Positions 18,815 through 27,291 of a stretch of DNA of 56,329 nucleotides are shown here, in pieces. The number at the start of each line of letters is the position of its first letter. The stretch's first letter is position 1. The DNA comes from Streptomyces oryzae (GTDB lineage: Bacteria; Actinomycetota; Actinomycetes; Streptomycetales; Streptomycetaceae). The notes below the pieces were generated by a model that ran no database searches, had not been told where the DNA came from, and worked only from the letters and a program-made list of their open reading frames with translations. The translations under genes and the position numbers were made by a program. The DNA lies in assembly GCF_017676365.1 (NCBI RefSeq), contig NZ_JADKMA010000020.1, forward strand, positions 1-56,329, read 5' to 3'.

Positions 18815-19783
18815 TCAGTCGTACACCGACCGGTAGTACGCGACCGCGCCGGGGTGCAGCGGCACCGCTCCGGTGGAGATGGCGAACCGCGGCTCCAGCC
18901 GGGCACCCGCTGTCACCTTCCGCAACAGCACCCGCCACTGGTCGAACACCACCTGAAGCACGTCGCTCACCACCCACCGCGGCACGGCAGCGCGGGCCAT
19001 CAGATAGTTGCCCACTCCGATGGTGCCCACCGGTTCCGTCAACCCGTACGCACCCGCCGGGAGTGCGACGGCCGTGTAGCCGGGTCCGTACCGCTCGCGC
19101 AGCGCGGCCACGGTGTCCTCCAGCGGCAGGAACCGCAACGGCACTTCACGCGCCAGCGCCGCCAGCGTGGGCGTCGGCACACCGCCGGACCAGATCAGCG
19201 CGTCGACCGTGCCTTCGCGCAGCGCCGCGGCCGAGGCGGCAAGCCCCAGCCGCCGTTCCCGCACCGACCGCTCGCCGGTCAGTCCGGCCGCCCGCAGCAG
19301 CCGCCCCGCCACCACCTGCACACCCGACCCCGCCGCCCCTGCGGCGACCGGCCGCCGGGCGAGATCGTCCAGCGAACGTACCGGCCCTTCCGCCGGTACG
19401 ACCAGGTGCGTGTAGTTGACATAGATCCGGGCGAGAGCGGTCACGGGCACCGCACGGGCGAACGGTTCCTCTCCCAGCACCGCGTCCTGCGCCGCGTCCG
19501 CCATCGCCAGGGCGAGCTCCACCGAGCCGTCGTCCAGCTTCCGCAGATTGTCCACGCTCGCGGACGTGGGCACCGGGGTGATCCGCAGCCGCGGCGTGCT
19601 CTCGGCAACCGCCTTCGCCAAGGCCCTCCCGAAAGCGTTGTACGGCCCACCTTCCGGTCCCGTCGCCAACCGCAACCGCCGTACCGGCCCGGCGTCCCGG
19701 ACGCAGCCGCTCAGCGCAGCCCCCGCGACCCCTCCGAGCCCAGCGCTCAGCATGCGTCGACGGCTCACGACTGCGCTGGTCAC
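18815..19783 (-). CDS. TAXI-family solute-binding lipoprotein
   Basis: 322 aa. Lipobox LSGC places the lipidated Cys at residue 27, after a twin-arginine-containing leader (SRRRMLSAGLGGVAGAA). The mature start LRLATGPEGGPYNAFGRALAKAVAES is the TAXI hallmark (TGP-GG-YY/YN). Downstream features such as TSASVDNLRKLDDGSVELALAMADAAQDAV fit. TAXI proteins normally serve TRAP transporters for dicarboxylates or glutamate. No TRAP DctM/DctQ membrane gene is in this window. It converges on the histidine kinase with a 36-bp gap, suggesting a sensory role with that kinase. Confidence 0.9.
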   Translation of the reverse strand: MTSAVVSRRRMLSAGLGGVAGAALSGCVRDAGPVRRLRLATGPEGGPYNAFGRALAKAVAESTPRLRITPVPTSASVDNLRKLDDGSVELALAMADAAQDAVLGEEPFARAVPVTALARIYVNYTHLVVPAEGPVRSLDDLARRPVAAGAAGSGVQVVAGRLLRAAGLTGERSVRERRLGLAASAAALREGTVDALIWSGGVPTPTLAALAREVPLRFLPLEDTVAALRERYGPGYTAVALPAGAYGLTEPVGTIGVGNYLMARAAVPRWVVSDVLQVVFDQWRVLLRKVTAGARLEPRFAISTGAVPLHPGAVAYYRSVYD

Positions 19784-19831
19784 GAGCGAAGAGTACGCGG
19801 CTGACGGGCGCCTGGCCGGGCTGTAGAGGCT

Positions 19832-21289
19832 TTACACCAACGGCCACACGGCAGCCGCGAGCGCGAAGGCGCTCAGCCCCATCCCTGTGGTCAGCACCGT
19901 CCAAGTGCGCAGCGCTGTGGCCACGTTGAGGCCGACGAGCTTGGTGAACATCCAAAAGCCCGAGTCGTTGATGTGCGACAGGGCGAGGGCTCCGCCGCCC
20001 ATGGCCAGCGCGACCAGCGCCAGCCGGGGCGAGGAGAGGTCCACGTCCTTCAACAGCGGTGCGAGCACGCCACCGACTGTGACCAGCGCGACCGTGGCCG
20101 AGCCCTGAGCGGCCCGCAGCACGAGCGTCATCAGGAACGCCAGGGTGAGCAGCGGCAGACCGCTGGCTTGCAGTACTTCGGAGACCGCGTCACCGATGCC
20201 GGTCTTGACGAGCACCTTGCCGAAGATGCCGCCCGCGCCGGAGACCAGGATGACCAGCGCCACAGGCGGCAGCGCGGAGCCGAGGACTTCTTCGATGCGG
20301 GTGGCCGACCATCCCCGGCGGACGCCCAGGAAGTAGGCGCACAGCACCACAGCGATGAGCAGGGCTGTCATCGGAGCACCGAGGACGCCGAGGACGGTGC
20401 GCACCGGTGAGCCGTCGGCCAGGGTGGTCGAGGCGACCGAGCCGCACATGATGAGCACGATGGGCGTCAGGACCATGGTGAGGATCATCCCGAAGGACGG
20501 CGGCCGCTCCGCCTGCTGGGTTTCGCCGACCGCCGGTGCCAGCACAGCGGTGCCGCCACCGCCGCTCTCGGCCTTCCCGCCGTCGGTCGCCGGCGTGGAC
20601 GTGCCGCCGGAACCGTCCACGTCCGGTGCGGTGGTCCCGCCGTAGACCCGCTCGTACAGCTCGGGGTCCATCGGGTACTCCCGGCGGGTCATCCGCCGGG
20701 CGAGCAGGAATCCCAGCACGGTGACCACCGCGGCGATCGGCAGCCCGAAAAGCAGCATCATGCCCTGGTCGGCGCCGATCAGACCGGCCAGCGCCACCGG
20801 CCCCGGGTGCGGAGGCAGCAGAGCGTGCACCGTGAGCATCGCGCCGGCCAGCGGCAGGGCGTACAGCAGGATCGGCTTGCGCGAGACACGGGCGACGCCC
20901 ACGACGATGGGCATCAGAATGATCAGGCCGACATCGAAGAAGATCGGGATGCCGAGTACGAAGCCGGCCACGGTCAGCGCGAGCGGGGTCCGGCGTTCAC
21001 CGAACCTGTCGATCAGCGAGTGCGCGAACGACCGGGCTCCGCCCGACATCTCGATCATCCTGCCCACCATGGCGCCGAGCGCGATGATGATGGCGATGTA
21101 GCCGAGGGTCTGTCCCATGCCCTCCTGGATGGTGTCGACCAGCTCGCCCGCGGGGACGCCCGCGGCCAGCGCCACGCCTATGCTCACCATGAGCAGGGCG
21201 ATGAACGCGTTGATCTTGAACTTGATCACCATCATGAGCAGCACGGCGATGCCGCCGGCCGCGATCAGCAGAAGTGTGGCGGCGCTCAT
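19832..21289 (-). CDS. GntP-family gluconate/sugar-acid:proton symporter
   Basis: 485 aa, about 12-14 membrane helices. Family features: FKINAFIALLMVSIGVALAAG, GMGQTLGYIAIIIALGAMVGRMIE, PIFFDVGLIILMPIV and HALLPPHPGPVALA, all typical of GntP/GntT permeases. An additional Gly/Ser-rich cytoplasmic loop lies at about 215-255. It is the last gene of the sugar-acid operon. Its start overlaps the upstream dehydrogenase stop (ATGA), so it is co-translated. The likely substrate is the acid sugar degraded by the neighbouring enzymes (threonate, erythronate or a related aldonate). Confidence 0.92.
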   Translation of the reverse strand: MSAATLLLIAAGGIAVLLMMVIKFKINAFIALLMVSIGVALAAGVPAGELVDTIQEGMGQTLGYIAIIIALGAMVGRMIEMSGGARSFAHSLIDRFGERRTPLALTVAGFVLGIPIFFDVGLIILMPIVVGVARVSRKPILLYALPLAGAMLTVHALLPPHPGPVALAGLIGADQGMMLLFGLPIAAVVTVLGFLLARRMTRREYPMDPELYERVYGGTTAPDVDGSGGTSTPATDGGKAESGGGGTAVLAPAVGETQQAERPPSFGMILTMVLTPIVLIMCGSVASTTLADGSPVRTVLGVLGAPMTALLIAVVLCAYFLGVRRGWSATRIEEVLGSALPPVALVILVSGAGGIFGKVLVKTGIGDAVSEVLQASGLPLLTLAFLMTLVLRAAQGSATVALVTVGGVLAPLLKDVDLSSPRLALVALAMGGGALALSHINDSGFWMFTKLVGLNVATALRTWTVLTTGMGLSAFALAAAVWPLV

Positions 21290-22194
21290 CTGTCGGCCTC
21301 CTTGGGCGAGAGCACGGTGACGATGCTGGAGTCGTCGTGGGCGGCTAGTCCGGAACGCTCGCCGAGCAGATAGAGCTGCTCGGCGGCGGCTGCCAGGGGG
21401 ACCGGAACGTGGGCGGACTTCGCGATTCCGGTGGTGATGCCCAAGTCCTTCACGAAGATGTCGAGCCGTGACTTGACGTCCAGCGGCTGTTCGGCGGAGT
21501 AGGTCTCGACCATTCGCGGACCGCGGTCGGCGAACATGAAGGATCCGGCGGCGCCATGGCGCAGGCTCTCCACGACGGTGTGCAGGTTGAGCCCGAGAGC
21601 CCGGGCAAGGGCGATCGCCTCGGCGGCGGCCGCGATGTGCACGCCCGCGAGCAACTGGTTGATCGCCTTGAGGGCTTGCCCGTCGCCGGGATGCGGCCCC
21701 ACCACGGTGAGGGTGGAGGCCAGCAGGTCGAGGACCGGCTGGGCGGCCGTGAGCGCCTCGTCCCCGGCGCCGACGACGATCAGCAGGTCGCCGTCGCCGG
21801 CTCGGACGGGACCGCCGCTGACGGGTGCGTCGACAGTGAGGATGCCCTGCCCGGCCAGGCGGTCCGCGATGGCGCGGGCTGCGTCCGGGCCGACTGTGCT
21901 GGTCAGGACGGTGACGGCGCCGGGATGCAGGGCCGCAGCCGCCCCGTCCGCGCCGAACAGCGCTTCCTCGAGCTGAGTCCGGTCGCGTACGGCGAGCAGC
22001 ACCACCTCGGCGTCGCGGGCTGCTTCGGCGGGGGATGCGGCGTCGGTGCCGCCGTCCGCCGCGAGGAGAGCGCGGCGGTCGGCGGCGATGTCGTAGCCGG
22101 AGACGGGGAGACGGGTGGCCAGGCGACGGGCCATCGGGAGGCCCATGGCGCCCAGGCCGATGACGGCTGTGCGGGGAGGGGGAGCGGGATGCAT
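21286..22194 (-). CDS. ltnD: 3-hydroxyisobutyrate dehydrogenase family, L-threonate dehydrogenase-like
   Basis: 302 aa NAD(P)-dependent dehydrogenase. Rossmann motif VIGLGAMGLPMARRL at about 11-25; substrate-site motif DAPVSGGPVRAGDG; catalytic Lys in GDGQALKAINQLLAG. Length and motifs are normal for the family. In characterised acid-sugar pathways (LtnD-OtnK-OtnC) this enzyme oxidises C2 of a tetronate to the 2-keto acid. The neighbouring four-carbon acid-sugar kinase makes LtnD the best subtype, though substrate is not proven. It is 88 bp downstream of the aldolase gene and overlaps the permease gene. Confidence 0.82.
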   Translation of the reverse strand: MHPAPPPRTAVIGLGAMGLPMARRLATRLPVSGYDIAADRRALLAADGGTDAASPAEAARDAEVVLLAVRDRTQLEEALFGADGAAAALHPGAVTVLTSTVGPDAARAIADRLAGQGILTVDAPVSGGPVRAGDGDLLIVVGAGDEALTAAQPVLDLLASTLTVVGPHPGDGQALKAINQLLAGVHIAAAAEAIALARALGLNLHTVVESLRHGAAGSFMFADRGPRMVETYSAEQPLDVKSRLDIFVKDLGITTGIAKSAHVPVPLAAAAEQLYLLGERSGLAAHDDSSIVTVLSPKEADR

Positions 22195-22282
22195 GGGGAC
22201 GTGCCCTTCGGGGACGGGGGTGCGGATTGCCTTGCGTTGTGCACGCCGGTGGGGAGGTCGGCGTGGGCTGTTTCAGCGGGTG

Positions 22283-23167
22283 TCAGCCGGCCGGTTCAGC
22301 CGAGGAGCTTCGGCCGGCCGGTGACAATTGGCTGATGACGCGGGCTGCTGCCCGTGTCACTGCGTCCCGGCCCGCTGACCAGACACTGACCACGTCGGAA
22401 CCGGGAAGTGCGGTGGGGAGTTGGGTGCTCATCGCCTCCAGGCAGGCGCGGCGGAGTTCGGCGTTCACATTGACCTTGGCGACCCCGCGGGCGAGGGCGC
22501 CGTGCAGCTCCTGCTCGGGGAGACCGCTCGCGCCGTGGAGCACGAGGGGTACGGCGACGGCGGTGTGGATCGCCGCGAGGCGGTCCAGATCGAGACGGAC
22601 CGGGTGCCGGGTGAAGCCATGGACGTTGCCGACCGCGACGGCGAGCGCGTCCACGCCTGTCTCGGCGACGAACTCCGCCGCCTGCGCCGGGTCCGTCATC
22701 GCCGCCGAGGCCGCGTCCGCGTCCGTCGACACGTCTTCGTCTCCCGATAGAGCACCCAACTCGGCCTCGACCCAGGCCCCGTGGTCACGGGCGCGGCGTA
22801 CCGCCTCGCGGGTCAGAGCGATGTTCTCGGCGAAGGGGAGGTGGGATCCGTCGATCATGACGGAGGTGTAGCCGGCCTCGAGGCAGCAGGTGACTTCGTC
22901 GAGGTCGCGGCTGTGGTCGAGATGGACGCCGAGCCGGGCGGGGGACGCGGCTGCGGCGTCGAGAGCCAGACGCATCAGGGGGTCGCGTCCCGCGTGCTTG
23001 AAGGGGCTGGATCCGGCCTGGATGAGGACGGGGAGGTCCGGCTGGGATTCCGCAGCGGCGACGATGCCCTGCACCGTCTCCAGGTTGTACGCGACGAAGC
23101 CGGGGAGGGCGCGCCCGTCCTCGTACGCCGTGGTCAGGGCCTTGAGGCCGTCGGGTCCTGTCAGCAT
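22283..23167 (-). CDS. Class II (zinc) fructose/tagatose-bisphosphate-type aldolase
   Basis: 294 aa. Metal and catalytic motifs: LGVHLDHSRDLDEV (catalytic Asp and Zn His), then GYTSVMIDGSHLPFAENI, the Zn/phosphate region VGNVHGF, PLVLHGASGLPE, and the C-terminal phosphate loop KVNVNAELR. It is a true class II FBA fold, not the class II adducin-type OtnC decarboxylase usually found with acid-sugar kinases. ATG 23167 overlaps the kinase stop (TGATG). It probably cleaves the phosphorylated product of the kinase to a triose phosphate plus a second fragment. Confidence 0.88.
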   Translation of the reverse strand: MLTGPDGLKALTTAYEDGRALPGFVAYNLETVQGIVAAAESQPDLPVLIQAGSSPFKHAGRDPLMRLALDAAAASPARLGVHLDHSRDLDEVTCCLEAGYTSVMIDGSHLPFAENIALTREAVRRARDHGAWVEAELGALSGDEDVSTDADAASAAMTDPAQAAEFVAETGVDALAVAVGNVHGFTRHPVRLDLDRLAAIHTAVAVPLVLHGASGLPEQELHGALARGVAKVNVNAELRRACLEAMSTQLPTALPGSDVVSVWSAGRDAVTRAAARVISQLSPAGRSSSAEPAG

Positions 23168-24525
23168 CAGACAGCGCTCCTCAGCAGGTCGAGGGCGTCG
23201 GCTAGGGCGTCGTCGCCGCCGACGTTCCCGGCGAACACGATGTAGGGGATGCCGGCGGCCGGGCCGTCGACGGGCTGCCACAGCGAGACGATGCCGGGCA
23301 GCAGGGTGCCGCGGGCCCAGGCGCGGCGGATCTCCAGGCCATGGGTCGCGGTGTCGCTGGAGGTGATGCCGCCCTTGGCGATGACGAAGGCGGGGCGGCG
23401 GGCGGCAGTGATGCGGCGGACCGTCTCGACCAGGGCAGCGGAGACGCTGCGCGAGATCGCGAGGCTCTCCTCCGGATCGGCGGCCGTGACCACGGCGCGG
23501 GTGGTACGGATCACGGTGTCCGCGGTGCTCAGCGCCGCGGCCGCGGCATCGGCCGTCTCGCGGATGTGCGTCTCCCGGCCGGCCGGGTCGAGGAGACCGG
23601 CCACGTCGAGTTCGTACTCGGCAATGTCTCCCGCCCGCTCCCGCAGGCGGTTCAGCTGGCGGGTGGTCAGGGAGACATGGGAGCCGACGACGATCAGGCC
23701 GTGCGGAGCGGGTGCGCGCAGCGGGGACAGTTCGCGGGCGGTGAGCGGCGGATGGGCGGGCTGGCCTGCCCGGGCGCGGACGAAGGAGGGGCCGACCCGG
23801 TAGAGGAGGTGGCTGCCTGCTTCCTCCGCTTCGGCCGCGGCGAGGGCGAGGACCCGGAGGTCGTCGTCGCACACCGCGTCCACGACCGCGATGGCGCCGC
23901 CGTGGAGGCCGCGCAGCAGGCCGGCCACGTGGGAGGGGCCGCCGGTGCGCAGGTCGGTGAGGGTGATGCGGACGACCTCGTCAGCAGGGATGCGCCCCTT
24001 TGTCTTCTCCGCCGCCCAGTCGGGGAGGGCGGAGGAGGCGTATCCGAAGGTGGCGTCCTTGGCGAACTCGCTCTCGCCGACCGGGAGGAGCCCGTCCGGA
24101 GTGCGCATCCAGTGGGTCGAGCCGACGGTGAGCCGGCCGGCCTCGATGTAGGCGGGGACGAGGACGACTCCGTCGGGGGCGGCACCGACGGACGTCAGCT
24201 CCTCGGCGAGCACATCGGTTTCCAGGGGGAAGTGGCCGCGGAGGGTGGAGTCGCCGCGGGAGGCGATGACGTAGGCGACGTTCTCCGCCTCCGCGGCCAG
24301 GTGCAGGGCGCGGGCGATCTCGCGGTTGCGGTCGGCGGCGTCTTGGGGGGAGAGGCTGCGGGTGTTGGTGAGAACGAAGAAGGCGGGGGTGTCCTGGCGG
24401 AGGGCCCAGCGCAGATCGTCCACTGTCCAGGTGGTCAGAACCGGGACGTCCTTGACGGTCTGGGTGCCGGTGGGGTCGTCGTCGAGAACCACGAGGCGGG
24501 GTGCCCCGGCGAGCCGGGCGGTCAC
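23167..24525 (-). CDS. otnK: Four-carbon acid sugar kinase (DUF1537/OtnK family)
   Basis: 452 aa from GTG 24525. The N-domain motif VLDDDPTGTQTVKDVPVLTTW binds substrate; NTRSLSP and ASRGDSTLRGHFPLE follow. The C-domain has AKGGITSSDTATHGLEI and FAGNVGGDDAL for nucleotide. It phosphorylates 3- or 2-oxo-tetronates in known pathways. Oddity: coding-like sequence continues in frame upstream (LPEREVLSGIPPARTVTPAQ, reaching ATA at 24604-24606) and resembles the normal N-terminal lead of this subfamily as I recall it, but contains no ATG, GTG or TTG. The true start may be a rare codon or may have been lost by mutation. GTG 24525 has no good ribosome site. Confidence 0.85.
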   Translation of the reverse strand: MTARLAGAPRLVVLDDDPTGTQTVKDVPVLTTWTVDDLRWALRQDTPAFFVLTNTRSLSPQDAADRNREIARALHLAAEAENVAYVIASRGDSTLRGHFPLETDVLAEELTSVGAAPDGVVLVPAYIEAGRLTVGSTHWMRTPDGLLPVGESEFAKDATFGYASSALPDWAAEKTKGRIPADEVVRITLTDLRTGGPSHVAGLLRGLHGGAIAVVDAVCDDDLRVLALAAAEAEEAGSHLLYRVGPSFVRARAGQPAHPPLTARELSPLRAPAPHGLIVVGSHVSLTTRQLNRLRERAGDIAEYELDVAGLLDPAGRETHIRETADAAAAALSTADTVIRTTRAVVTAADPEESLAISRSVSAALVETVRRITAARRPAFVIAKGGITSSDTATHGLEIRRAWARGTLLPGIVSLWQPVDGPAAGIPYIVFAGNVGGDDALADALDLLRSAV

Positions 24526-24707
24526 CTGTGCGGGTGTGACCGTCCTGGCGGGCGGGATACCGGAGAGGACTTCTCGTTCCGGCAGGGCATGGCGGGGTAG
24601 GGATATGGCGGTTCCTGGGGACGGGGTGCGTCGGGGCGGCGAGAGCGGGATGTGCGGCAGGCTCGGCTGTCTGGCGACGAGGTGGTGTGCGAACTCCCGG
24701 CCGGGCG

Positions 24708-25403
24708 TCAGTCGGCGGACTTCAGGACATGGGTGCGGTAGTCGATCGCCGTCTGGTTCATGTGGTCGTTCATCGCTGCGCGGGCCTTGTCCGGGTCGCC
24801 GGTCTCCAGCGCCAGAAGGACGGCCTCATGGTGCGCTATGGCGTTGACGCGAATCTGCGGGATCGCCGAGGTTTCGCGGCGGCCCTTGGCCAGGAGAGCG
24901 CCGAAGGGTTCGAAGAGGAGCGGGACGAAGAGATTGCCCGTCGCCCGCATCACCGTGGCGTGGAAGTCGATGTCGGCCTGCACGAACTTCTCCGTGTCGG
25001 CCTCGTCGGCGGCCTCCCGCATCGTGTCGAGGTGCTCGCGCAGCTCGGCGAGATGAGTGTCTTCGCGACGCACAGCGGCCAGCTCCGTCGCGCCGTTCTC
25101 GATGAGGCGCCGGGCCTCGATCAGGCGCTCGGACAGCGAGGTGTGGGGGGAGTGGGACGCGGCACGGACGACCGGCTCCAGGGCCGTCCAGCGCTCCGGG
25201 GGGTTCACATACGTACCGCGGCCGCGGACCACCCGCACCACGTTCTGTGCGCGCAGATGCTTGACCGCCTCACGAACGGTGAGCCGGCTCACGCCGGACT
25301 GTTCGGCCAGCTCGGCCTCCGGCGGGAGGGCGGAGTCCGGCGGGTAGGTGCTGTCGATGATCTCGCTGAGCAGCTGATCGGCGAGCTCGTCCGAGAGCGA
25401 CAT
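24708..25403 (-). CDS. GntR-family regulator, FadR/FCD subfamily
   Basis: 231 aa. N-terminal winged HTH: ADQLLSEIIDSTYPPDSALPPEAELAEQSGVSRLTVREAVKHLRAQNVVRVVRGRGTYV. The C-terminal FCD ligand domain has the metal-binding Asp and His pattern (DIDFHATVMRATGN ... NAIAHHEAVLLAL). Start ATG follows GGAGG by 7 bases. It heads the minus-strand sugar-acid operon and likely represses it through the palindromes at 25490-25513. The inducer is probably the substrate acid or its oxidation product. Confidence 0.92.
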   Translation of the reverse strand: MSLSDELADQLLSEIIDSTYPPDSALPPEAELAEQSGVSRLTVREAVKHLRAQNVVRVVRGRGTYVNPPERWTALEPVVRAASHSPHTSLSERLIEARRLIENGATELAAVRREDTHLAELREHLDTMREAADEADTEKFVQADIDFHATVMRATGNLFVPLLFEPFGALLAKGRRETSAIPQIRVNAIAHHEAVLLALETGDPDKARAAMNDHMNQTAIDYRTHVLKSAD

Positions 25404-25489
25404 CGTGGGGCCTCCGGCGGGGAGCGGGGCGGTGGTTCAGCTACCACCGTGCGGGTCGGGTGCGGTGACGTTACGGGGAACCGCTGAGA

Positions 25490-25513
25490 TCTGACGTCAG
25501 ACATCTGATGTCT
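25490..25513. promoter_or_regulatory. FadR-type operator for the sugar-acid operon
   Basis: Two overlapping perfect dyads: TCTGACGTCAGA (25490-25501) and AGACATCTGATGTCT (25499-25513). They lie about 90-110 bp upstream of the gntR start. A TTGACG on the minus strand (25553-25548) could be the -35 element, placing the dyads over or just after the transcription start. Strong autoregulatory operator candidate. Confidence 0.7.
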
Positions 25514-25601
25514 ATGTGCCGGTAACCATGGCACCGGCGACGGAGTGCGTCAATACCCGGACTTGCCTCATCCGCAGGCCGGAGAAATCTTCCCGCGACT
25601 C

Positions 25602-25630
25602 TTGACGAAAACTGGTCTTGCGCTTTTAAC
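25602..25630 (+). promoter_or_regulatory. Promoter-like element for the polyol/glycerol-phosphate operon
   Basis: TTGACG (25602-25607), 17-bp spacer, TTTAAC (25625-25630). Transcription would begin near 25637-25640, giving a leader of about 140 nt before the MFS start codon. This predicted start is upstream of both hairpins. Confidence 0.45.
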
Positions 25631-25664
25631 TTCTCGCTGTACGACCAGTCCTTGACGGACTTCC

Positions 25665-25687
25665 CTACGGTTCACCCGTAGTTTTTT
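25665..25687 (+). terminator. Leader intrinsic terminator (candidate GlpP target)
   Basis: CTACGG (25665-25670), loop TTCAC, CCGTAG (25676-25681), followed at once by six T residues (25682-25687). A hairpin plus U-run is unusual in such GC-rich DNA. It lies about 30-45 nt after the predicted transcription start and about 93 bp ahead of the first gene. It fits an antitermination-controlled leader. Confidence 0.55.
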
Positions 25688-25695
25688 GGCAGGCA

Positions 25696-25733
25696 CAGAC
25701 ACAGACCACCTGTCGGTGGCTCCGCTGTGTCTG
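25696..25733 (+). promoter_or_regulatory. Large structured leader hairpin
   Basis: CAGACACAG (25696-25704) pairs with CTGTGTCTG (25725-25733), enclosing a second stem CCACC (25706-25710)/GGTGG (25715-25719) with loop TGTC. It sits between the leader terminator and the MFS start. A further small stem, CAGG (25758-25761)/CCTG (25766-25769), abuts the ribosome site. Together they indicate an RNA-regulated 5' UTR. Confidence 0.5.
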
Positions 25734-25779
25734 CATTCCTCGCGTTGTGCCATCGGACAGGTCCTCCTGAAAAGGCGGG

Positions 25780-27291
25780 ATGATGGCACAACCACCGAGC
25801 GTCTCAGGCAGCAGACCAGGGGCAGTCGGCGTCAGAGGCGTCGCCGACGTCGTCGCGCTCGTCGACGGGCTGAAAACCGTCAGCGGGCGGGCGCGGCTGT
25901 CGTGGTATCTCGCCTTCGGCGGGCTCTTCCTCGACGCGTACGCCAATGCGGCACTGAGCGCGGGCCTCGGCCCCATGACCGACCAGATGCACCTCACCAG
26001 CACCCAGATCTCGGTGCTGACGGCGACGGCACCGTTCCTGGCGATCCTCTTCAACCCGGTCGGGGGCTGGGCGGCCTCCCGGATCGGCCGGGTGCCGCCG
26101 CTGCTGGCCGCGAAGGTGTTCGCGGTGGCCGGCGCACTCCTCGCCGCCTTCTCCGGCGACTTCACCACGGTCTGGCTGGGCCGCGTCCTGGTCGGCGTCG
26201 CCTACGGGGTGGACTTCGCCGTGGCGATGGCACTGCTCGCGGAGTACACGCCCAAGGCGAGCAGCGGACGCCTCAACCTGTGGCAGGCCGTCTGGTACGT
26301 CGCGACCACCAGCAATCTCGCGCTGGCGCTCGGCTTCTACCACCTGGACGTCGGCCAGGACATCTGGCGCTGGTCGCTGGGCTCGGCCGGGGTGATAGCC
26401 GCCGTACTGCTGGTGCTCCAGTGGGCATTCCTGGTGGAGAGCCCCGCATGGCTGGCGAGCAAGGGCCGGCTGGAGGAGGCGGTGCGGAATCTGCGCCGCA
26501 TGTACGCACTGGACGCCGTGGCTGAGCCCGCGGCCGGCACGGCGCGTCCCGCACAGGACAAGCAGGCGGCTTCCGAACCGCGCCCTGTGGGGTTCCGGGA
26601 TGCCGGGGTGCTGTTCCGCGGGGCCTATCTGCCGCGGACCGTGCTGTCGTCGGTGATCTCCCTGGCGCAGGCCCTGCAGTACTTCGCGGTGGGCTGGTAT
26701 CTGCCCGTGATCAGCCTGACGATCTTCGGGGAGAGCTTCGAGAAGGCGACGGTCGGCTCGATGGTCTTCAACGCGGTCGGTATCGCCGGCGGGCTCGCCT
26801 CCGCTCTTCTCGGCCGCAAGCTGGGCCTGCGGATGAGCTCGGCGTGGGGCTTCTGCGGAGTGTTCGGCGCGCTGGTGCTGATGGGGCTGACCTTCGGCAA
26901 GGCGCCGCTGGTGGTGGCGTTCTGTCTGCCGGTGCTGTTCATCCTGTGTCACTCGGCAGGCCCGGGCGCCAACGGGAAATCCATCGCCGCCCTGTCGTAC
27001 ACCAGCGATGTACGCGCTCTCGGCACGGGCGTCACAGGGATGATCGGCAGCGTCGGCTCAGTCGTCGGCCTGTATGTCTTTCCGCAGATCAAGGAGGCGC
27101 TGGGGCTCGGCAGCACCTTCCTGGTGCTGTCCGTCGTCCCGCTGCTCGGCATGCTGACGTGCCTCACCGTCAAGTGGGACCCGATCCAGGCCACCGCATC
27201 CCCGGACGAGCGGGTACAGCCGCTGCCCGAAGCGGCCGAGGTCCCACCACAGCGGAACCCGGCCGTCCGCGCGGGGGAGGCGCAGCCGTGA
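25780..27291 (+). CDS. MFS metabolite transporter
   Basis: 503 aa, 12 predicted helices. Sugar-porter-like features: YLAFGGLFLDAYANAALSAGLGP in helix 1, FNPVGGWAASRIGRVPPLL in loop 2-3, and the central loop LVESPAWLASKGRLEEAVRNLRRMY, the sugar-porter PESPRW-like box. The long Pro-rich tail (from about residue 470) is cytosolic. Start is ATG 25780 or 25783; AAAGG at 25771-25775 fits the second better. It is the first gene of the kinase/dehydrogenase operon and overlaps the kinase by GTGA. Likely imports the polyol or glycerol-like substrate of the operon. Confidence 0.87.
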   Translation: MMAQPPSVSGSRPGAVGVRGVADVVALVDGLKTVSGRARLSWYLAFGGLFLDAYANAALSAGLGPMTDQMHLTSTQISVLTATAPFLAILFNPVGGWAASRIGRVPPLLAAKVFAVAGALLAAFSGDFTTVWLGRVLVGVAYGVDFAVAMALLAEYTPKASSGRLNLWQAVWYVATTSNLALALGFYHLDVGQDIWRWSLGSAGVIAAVLLVLQWAFLVESPAWLASKGRLEEAVRNLRRMYALDAVAEPAAGTARPAQDKQAASEPRPVGFRDAGVLFRGAYLPRTVLSSVISLAQALQYFAVGWYLPVISLTIFGESFEKATVGSMVFNAVGIAGGLASALLGRKLGLRMSSAWGFCGVFGALVLMGLTFGKAPLVVAFCLPVLFILCHSAGPGANGKSIAALSYTSDVRALGTGVTGMIGSVGSVVGLYVFPQIKEALGLGSTFLVLSVVPLLGMLTCLTVKWDPIQATASPDERVQPLPEAAEVPPQRNPAVRAGEAQP

